Below, piece by piece: positions 6,465-9,736 of a DNA stretch of 9,736 nucleotides. Under the pieces are notes generated by a model. The model searched no databases, was not told the DNA's origin, and saw nothing but the letters and a program-made list of their open reading frames with translations. A program made the position numbers and the translations under genes. Position 1 is the stretch's first letter; every line of letters begins with the position of its first letter. This DNA comes from JAWVZH01 sp033722295 (lineage in GTDB: Bacteria > Bacteroidota > Bacteroidia > Chitinophagales > Saprospiraceae), in the NCBI GenBank assembly GCA_033722295.1, contig JAWVZH010000116.1, positions 1 to 9,736 on the forward strand, in the 5' to 3' direction.

Positions 6465-7254
6465 ATTTTTTAAATACCAGGGTACGGGAAACGACTTTAT
6501 CATCTTCGACGGTCGCGCCTCAGACTTTCCGATCGAGAGCTTCGACCCTGGAGTGGTACAATCCATATGTCACAGGCGATTCGGCATCGGTGCTGATGGC
6601 GTAATAATACTCAGGCCTTCGAGGGATTTCGATTTCTATATGCATTACTACAATTCCGATGGCCATCCAGGCAGTATGTGTGGCAATGGAAGCCGATGTC
6701 TTGTCGACCTGGCCCACCGTCTCGGTCACATCGAAGAAATTACAGCCTTTGAAGCAAGCGATGGTCCTCACAAGGCCCACGTGGAGCCGGGAAAGATCGC
6801 TGTTTTGATGAATGCTGGTGAACCACGTTCATTATCTCCTCACGAATATTTCATCGATACCGGTTCTCCCCATTTCATCCGTTATGTCGATCGCATTGAC
6901 GACGTAGATGTTGTGGAAGAAGGTCGCAGAGTTAGAAACTCTCCAGAATACAGGGAAGAAGGTGTCAATGTCAATTTTATCCATGAAATATCCCCAGAAG
7001 AGATCGAAATTGCCACATATGAACGCGGTGTGGAGGATGAGACCTTGTCTTGTGGTACAGGAGTGACGGCAGCTGCCCTTATCCATATGCATAGACATAA
7101 CAAAGCCCACGGGATCATTCATATTCGGGCGAAAGGCGGCAACCTTGATGTGGAGGTGAAACGGTCTGCCGGAGGAAGCCAGGAAGCTTGGCTGATCGGG
7201 CCTGCTACAATGGTTTATAAAGGCGTGATCGACATTGTGACTAACAGCAATTAG
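6454..7254 (+). CDS. dapF: Diaminopimelate epimerase DapF
   Basis: DapF is a cytosolic, cofactor-independent racemase-type enzyme that converts LL- to meso-diaminopimelate for lysine and peptidoglycan. The ATG at 6454 gives 266 residues starting MKIEFFKYQGTGNDF, the canonical N-terminus; a longer in-frame start at 6376 would add 26 residues that match nothing in the family. Both catalytic cysteines are present: C76 in SMCGNGSRC and C200 in TLSCGTGVTA. Other conserved parts are RRFGIGADG (41-49), NSDG (67-70), GSPHF (137-141), GVNVNFI (170-176) and ATYERGVEDE (187-196). The two alpha/beta halves are both complete. The start overlaps the preceding microprotein by 11 nt. The stop overlaps the stop of the convergent TPR gene by 4 nt. 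No other dap or lys genes are in the window. Confidence 0.97.
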   Translation: MKIEFFKYQGTGNDFIIFDGRASDFPIESFDPGVVQSICHRRFGIGADGVIILRPSRDFDFYMHYYNSDGHPGSMCGNGSRCLVDLAHRLGHIEEITAFEASDGPHKAHVEPGKIAVLMNAGEPRSLSPHEYFIDTGSPHFIRYVDRIDDVDVVEEGRRVRNSPEYREEGVNVNFIHEISPEEIEIATYERGVEDETLSCGTGVTAAALIHMHRHNKAHGIIHIRAKGGNLDVEVKRSAGGSQEAWLIGPATMVYKGVIDIVTNSN

Positions 7255-7571
7255 GTCAGGTCCATCTCAAGATTCAACCTGGCATTTTTGAGTTCGCTCA
7301 ATGCATGTAGATCCTGAAGTCTGGCCGCCACCTCTATACCTTGATCATAGACCCCCATTGCCTCAGATTTCGCACCGGACTTTGCCAGGCATTCAGCAAG
7401 GTGATAGTAGAGCCCTACATAATCGGGGTTCAATTCCTTGAGTTTATTATACCATTCGATAGCCTCTTGATACTGCTCGTTTTTTTGATATTCCTGAGCC
7501 ATTGCATAATGGAGGAATTCGTCCTTCGGTTCGGCTGCGAGCATGCTCTTTATGTGTTCCATTCTTTCCAT
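7251..7571 (-). CDS. Small tetratricopeptide-repeat protein
   Basis: The protein is 106 residues, or 103 if the second ATG at 7562 is used. Two TPR units are clear: about 18-51 (EFLHYAMAQEYQKNEQYQEA, then IEWYNKLKELNPDY) and 52-85 (VGLYYHLAECLAKSGAKSEA, then MGVYDQGIEVAARL). A capping helix follows at about 88-102 (LHALSELKNARLNLE). There is no signal peptide or membrane segment, so it should be a cytosolic protein-interaction module; the partner is unknown. The exact -7 element TAACTTTG at 7579-7586 (minus) would place the transcript start at about 7572-7574. That makes the first ATG essentially leaderless and mildly favours the ATG at 7562. The stop codon overlaps that of dapF. Confidence 0.85.
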   Translation of the reverse strand: MERMEHIKSMLAAEPKDEFLHYAMAQEYQKNEQYQEAIEWYNKLKELNPDYVGLYYHLAECLAKSGAKSEAMGVYDQGIEVAARLQDLHALSELKNARLNLEMDLT

Positions 7572-7578
7572 GAGGCAC

Positions 7579-7586
7579 CAAAGTTA
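7579..7586 (-). promoter_or_regulatory. Bacteroidota -7 element (TAACTTTG) for the TPR gene
   Basis: On the minus strand this is an exact match to the TAnnTTTG -7 consensus of the Bacteroidota primary sigma factor. No good TTTG -33 box is seen 19-21 bases upstream, so it is a partial match. It ends 7 bases before the ATG at 7571. Confidence 0.4.
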
Positions 7587-7717
7587 GCTTTTATCGTTGA
7601 ATCGATGACTTCCCTTAAACCGAGAATGTTCCGTGTTACTTGAATAGGGTTCAAACATGGAAAACATTGATGCGTGAGTCTTGTTCTTTCTTTGTTGGCT
7701 ATGTGAAATAGGGGGCC

Positions 7718-7747
7718 TTTTCTCCGATGTTAATTTACCTATATTTG
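7718..7747 (+). promoter_or_regulatory. Bacteroidota-type promoter for etfBA
   Basis: TATATTTG at 7740-7747 matches the -7 consensus TAnnTTTG exactly. A T-rich TTTT at 7718-7721 stands 18 bases upstream as an imperfect -33 box. The predicted transcript start is at about 7753-7755, which gives a short leader of about 10 nt before the etfB ATG at 7764. It drives etfB, etfA and probably the nuclease gene. Confidence 0.5.
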
Positions 7748-7763
7748 CACCAAATTTTTAAGC

Positions 7764-8504
7764 ATGAATTCACTCGTTTGCATCAGCAAGACACCGGATA
7801 CGACAGCTAAGATCAGCTTTACTGAAGATGGTAAGAAATTCAATAGTGAAGGCGTAAGTTATATCATGAATCCCTATGATGAGTGGTATGCGCTTGTGAA
7901 AGCCATAGAGGTCAAGGAGAAGCTCGGCGGCGAAGTGCATGTCGTCAATGTGGGGCCTGCATCGAATGACATTATCATACGCAAGGCCCTGGCTATCGGA
8001 GCCGATAAGGCATTCAGGGTGGATAAGGATCCAGAATCCAGTGAAGACGTTTCGGCTCAGGTCGCGGCGTTTGCCAGTGATAAAGGATATGACATCATAT
8101 TCACTGGTAAGGAAACCATCGATCACAATGGCTCGGAAGTAGGTGCCATGCTTGCTCAGCACATGTCCCTGCCTTTTGTCTCGTATGCAAGTGACATGGA
8201 GGCCGATGAAGGGTCGGCTAATGTAACTCGTGATGTGGAGGGCGGCACGCAAACTGTAAAAGTGTCCTATCCTTTTGTAGTCAGCGCGGCCAAAGGTCTT
8301 GCCGAGCAGAGAATTCCGAATATGAGAGGGATCATGATGGCCAAAAGAAAGCCACTTGAAGTGGTGCAACCTGTAGATGCTTCAAGCCATCTGGCGATCC
8401 AGAAATTTGAACTGCCGGCGGAGAAGACGGGTGTGACGATGATCGATGAAAACAATATGGATGAACTGGTTCGTCTTCTTCATGAAGAGGCCAAAGTGAT
8501 ATAA
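7764..8504 (+). CDS. etfB: Electron transfer flavoprotein beta subunit
   Basis: EtfB pairs with EtfA in the cytosol as a heterodimer holding FAD and AMP, passing electrons from acyl-CoA and related dehydrogenases to ETF:quinone oxidoreductase. The protein is 246 residues, normal length for the family. It shows the N-terminal NSLVCISKTPDTTAKI, the NPYDEWYALVKAIEVKEK helix (36-53), the alternating beta/alpha fold with KALAIGADKAFRV (74-86), and the TGKETIDHNGSEVGAMLAQ nucleotide-site region (114-132). It ends with the family signature around 168-198 (SYPFVVSAAKGLAEQR, IPNMRGIMMAKRKPL). The C-terminal arm (about 210-246) is present and would reach over EtfA. It lies 12 nt upstream of etfA in the same operon, with a predicted promoter just before it. 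It looks like a respiratory (non-bifurcating) ETF, but that is inferred from overall resemblance. Confidence 0.96.
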   Translation: MNSLVCISKTPDTTAKISFTEDGKKFNSEGVSYIMNPYDEWYALVKAIEVKEKLGGEVHVVNVGPASNDIIIRKALAIGADKAFRVDKDPESSEDVSAQVAAFASDKGYDIIFTGKETIDHNGSEVGAMLAQHMSLPFVSYASDMEADEGSANVTRDVEGGTQTVKVSYPFVVSAAKGLAEQRIPNMRGIMMAKRKPLEVVQPVDASSHLAIQKFELPAEKTGVTMIDENNMDELVRLLHEEAKVI

Positions 8505-8516
8505 GAAAAGAACAAT

Positions 8517-9473
8517 ATGGTTTTAGTATACGCAGAACATCAGGATGGACGATTCAAGAAAGCAGCATTTGAAGCCACAACCTTTGCCAGGAAATCGGCT
8601 GAAGCTTTGGGTTCAGGTGTCACTGCAGTCGTATTTGGTGATGTAGAAGAGGCAGGTGCACTTGGAGAGTCAGGGGCTGACAAAGTTTTGAAAGTTGATG
8701 TCGGATCGATTGCCGAAGCCGATAATGCCATGGCTTGTGATATTCTCCATCAAATCGCTGAAAAAGTGAATGCCCGGTTAGTGGTCCTGAATCACAGTTC
8801 ATTCGGGAAAAGTGTTGCGGGAAGACTTGCGGTAAAATCGAATAGCGGTCTGGTCTCTGGAGTAGTAGAACCGGTGAGTTCGGGTAACAATGGATATATT
8901 GCCAAAAAGTCGGTATTCAGTGGTAAGGCCTATGCCACTTATGAGATCGAAAGTGATATGGGAATAGTCACACTGATGCGTAATGCTATCCCGGTGGATC
9001 GCTCAGGAAGTGCAGTGGAAGTAGAGAACGTTGACGTCGATGTTCCTGACTCCAGGCTGGAGATCATCTCTTCGGATGTTAAAAAAGGAGAAGTTCCTTT
9101 GCCGGAGGCAGAGCTTGTTGTATCAGCAGGGAGGGGGATGAAGGATCCTTCCAATTGGGATATTATTGAGGAATTGGCAGATGCACTCGGAGCCGCAACG
9201 GCATGTAGCCGTCCTGTGGCCGATGCAGATTGGCGTCCACACCATGAGCACGTGGGACAAACAGGTGTAGCTATCAGACCCAATCTGTATATCGCGATTG
9301 GAATTTCCGGTGCCATTCAGCACCTTGCTGGTGTGAACAATTCCAAGGTAATAGTTGTGATAAATAAAGATCCCGAAGCTCCGTTTTTCAAAGCGGCAGA
9401 TTATGGGGTTTGTGCGGATTTATTTGATGTGGTACCCAGACTGACAGAGGCGGTTAAAAAGTTTAAGTCTTAA
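8517..9473 (+). CDS. etfA: Electron transfer flavoprotein alpha subunit
   Basis: EtfA carries most of the FAD site of the ETF dimer. The protein is 318 residues, normal length. Domain I is about 1-185 (MVLVYAEHQDGRFKKAA, GADKVLKVD at 53-61). The C-terminal FAD domain shows VVSAGRGM (201-208), CSRPVADADWRP (230-241), HVGQTG (245-250), the ETF-alpha signature over 258-284 (YIAIGISGAIQHLAG within it) and INKDPEAPFFKAADYG (282-297). These are the residues expected to hold the flavin ring and the pyrophosphate. All look intact. It follows etfB by 12 nt and precedes the DUF151 gene by 18 nt, so one transcript is likely. Confidence 0.97.
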   Translation: MVLVYAEHQDGRFKKAAFEATTFARKSAEALGSGVTAVVFGDVEEAGALGESGADKVLKVDVGSIAEADNAMACDILHQIAEKVNARLVVLNHSSFGKSVAGRLAVKSNSGLVSGVVEPVSSGNNGYIAKKSVFSGKAYATYEIESDMGIVTLMRNAIPVDRSGSAVEVENVDVDVPDSRLEIISSDVKKGEVPLPEAELVVSAGRGMKDPSNWDIIEELADALGAATACSRPVADADWRPHHEHVGQTGVAIRPNLYIAIGISGAIQHLAGVNNSKVIVVINKDPEAPFFKAADYGVCADLFDVVPRLTEAVKKFKS

Positions 9474-9491
9474 TTAATACCTTAGGCAGGA

Positions 9492-9736
9492 ATGAAGAAA
9501 ATAGAGTTGGAAATAGTGGCCTTATCTCACAGTGTGACGCAATCACACAATTATGCTGTTGTACTTGGCGAGATGAAAGGTAGAAGAAGACTGCCCATTG
9601 TCATCGGTGGTTTTGAAGCCCAGGCGATCGCAGTTGCCATGGAACGAATGGCGCCTAACAGGCCACTGACTCATGATCTATTCAAGAACACCCTTGATAT
9701 ATTCGATATAGTTCTACATGAGGTCATCATCAGCGA
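9492..9736 (+). CDS. Bifunctional nuclease (DUF151/BFN) family protein, 5' part only
   Basis: The frame starts at an ATG 18 nt after etfA and is open for 81 codons to the window end. MKKIELEIVALSHSVTQSHN starts the domain. LGEMKGRRRLPIVIGGFEAQ (residues 25-44), AIAVAMERMAPNRPLTHDLF (45-64) and KNTLDIFDI (65-73) are typical of the DUF151 domain found in plant bifunctional nucleases and many bacteria. Bacteroidota versions usually have a C-terminal UvrB/UvrC-like segment, which would be outside the window. The cellular role is not established. I recognise the order etfB-etfA-BFN as recurrent in this phylum, which supports cotranscription. Confidence 0.9.
   Translation, partial: MKKIELEIVALSHSVTQSHNYAVVLGEMKGRRRLPIVIGGFEAQAIAVAMERMAPNRPLTHDLFKNTLDIFDIVLHEVIIS

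Noticed and set aside
7639..7655. Small inverted repeat TTGAA/TTCAA near 7640-7654
   Set aside because: Five-base arms around a short loop in the intergenic region; too short to separate from chance.
7770..8369. Minus-strand 199-codon frame opposite etfB
   Set aside because: Composition is that of antisense sequence and etfB is unambiguous on the plus strand.

Overview
The window comes from a Bacteroidota chromosome, most likely a Saprospiria or Cytophagia/Flavobacteria-type environmental lineage. The phylum is well supported. A surface protein combines a choice-of-anchor V (Reeler-like) domain with a SprB repeat. There is a DUF6787 membrane protein and a bacillithiol deacetylase BshB1. Two genes are preceded by exact TAnnTTTG-type -7 elements. 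The etfB-etfA-bifunctional nuclease order is also one I recognise from this phylum. The order and family are inference only. No mobile element, phage gene, CRISPR array, tRNA or rRNA is visible, and the region reads as ordinary core chromosome.

Layout. Positions 1-801 (minus) hold the N-terminal part of a secreted c-type-haem-motif/SprB protein cut by the window edge. After a 208-base gap comes a DinB/DUF1572 protein (minus, 1010-1552), divergent from bshB1 (plus, 1614-2339). Next is a tightly packed minus-strand unit, transcribed from 4687 down to 2403: an MCC-like carboxyltransferase beta subunit, a DUF6787 membrane protein 3 nt later, and a small secreted hypothetical overlapping that by 4 nt. 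Upstream on the same strand is an HtrA/DegQ-like protease (4761-6200). Divergent from the protease is a plus-strand pair: a 58-residue single-TM microprotein (6288-6464) whose end overlaps the start of dapF (6454-7254). A small TPR protein (minus, 7251-7571) meets dapF tail to tail with overlapping stop codons. Divergent from it, behind a recognisable Bacteroidota promoter, are etfB (7764-8504), etfA (8517-9473) and the start of a DUF151 bifunctional nuclease gene running off the end.

How the genes fit together. EtfAB carries electrons from acyl-CoA dehydrogenases to the quinone pool. The carboxyltransferase resembles the leucine-degradation enzyme, so acyl-CoA catabolism is a shared theme, although the two loci are separate operons. 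BshB1 makes the thiol cofactor bacillithiol, and the adjacent DinB-fold protein belongs to a superfamily containing bacillithiol-dependent transferases, so that pair may be functionally linked. HtrA and DapF serve envelope quality control and peptidoglycan precursor (meso-DAP) supply.

I saw no clearly new multi-gene system. The items most worth a second look are the microprotein overlapping dapF, the DinB/bshB1 pair, the CxxCH/SprB surface protein, and the two small membrane or secreted proteins coupled to the carboxylase subunit.
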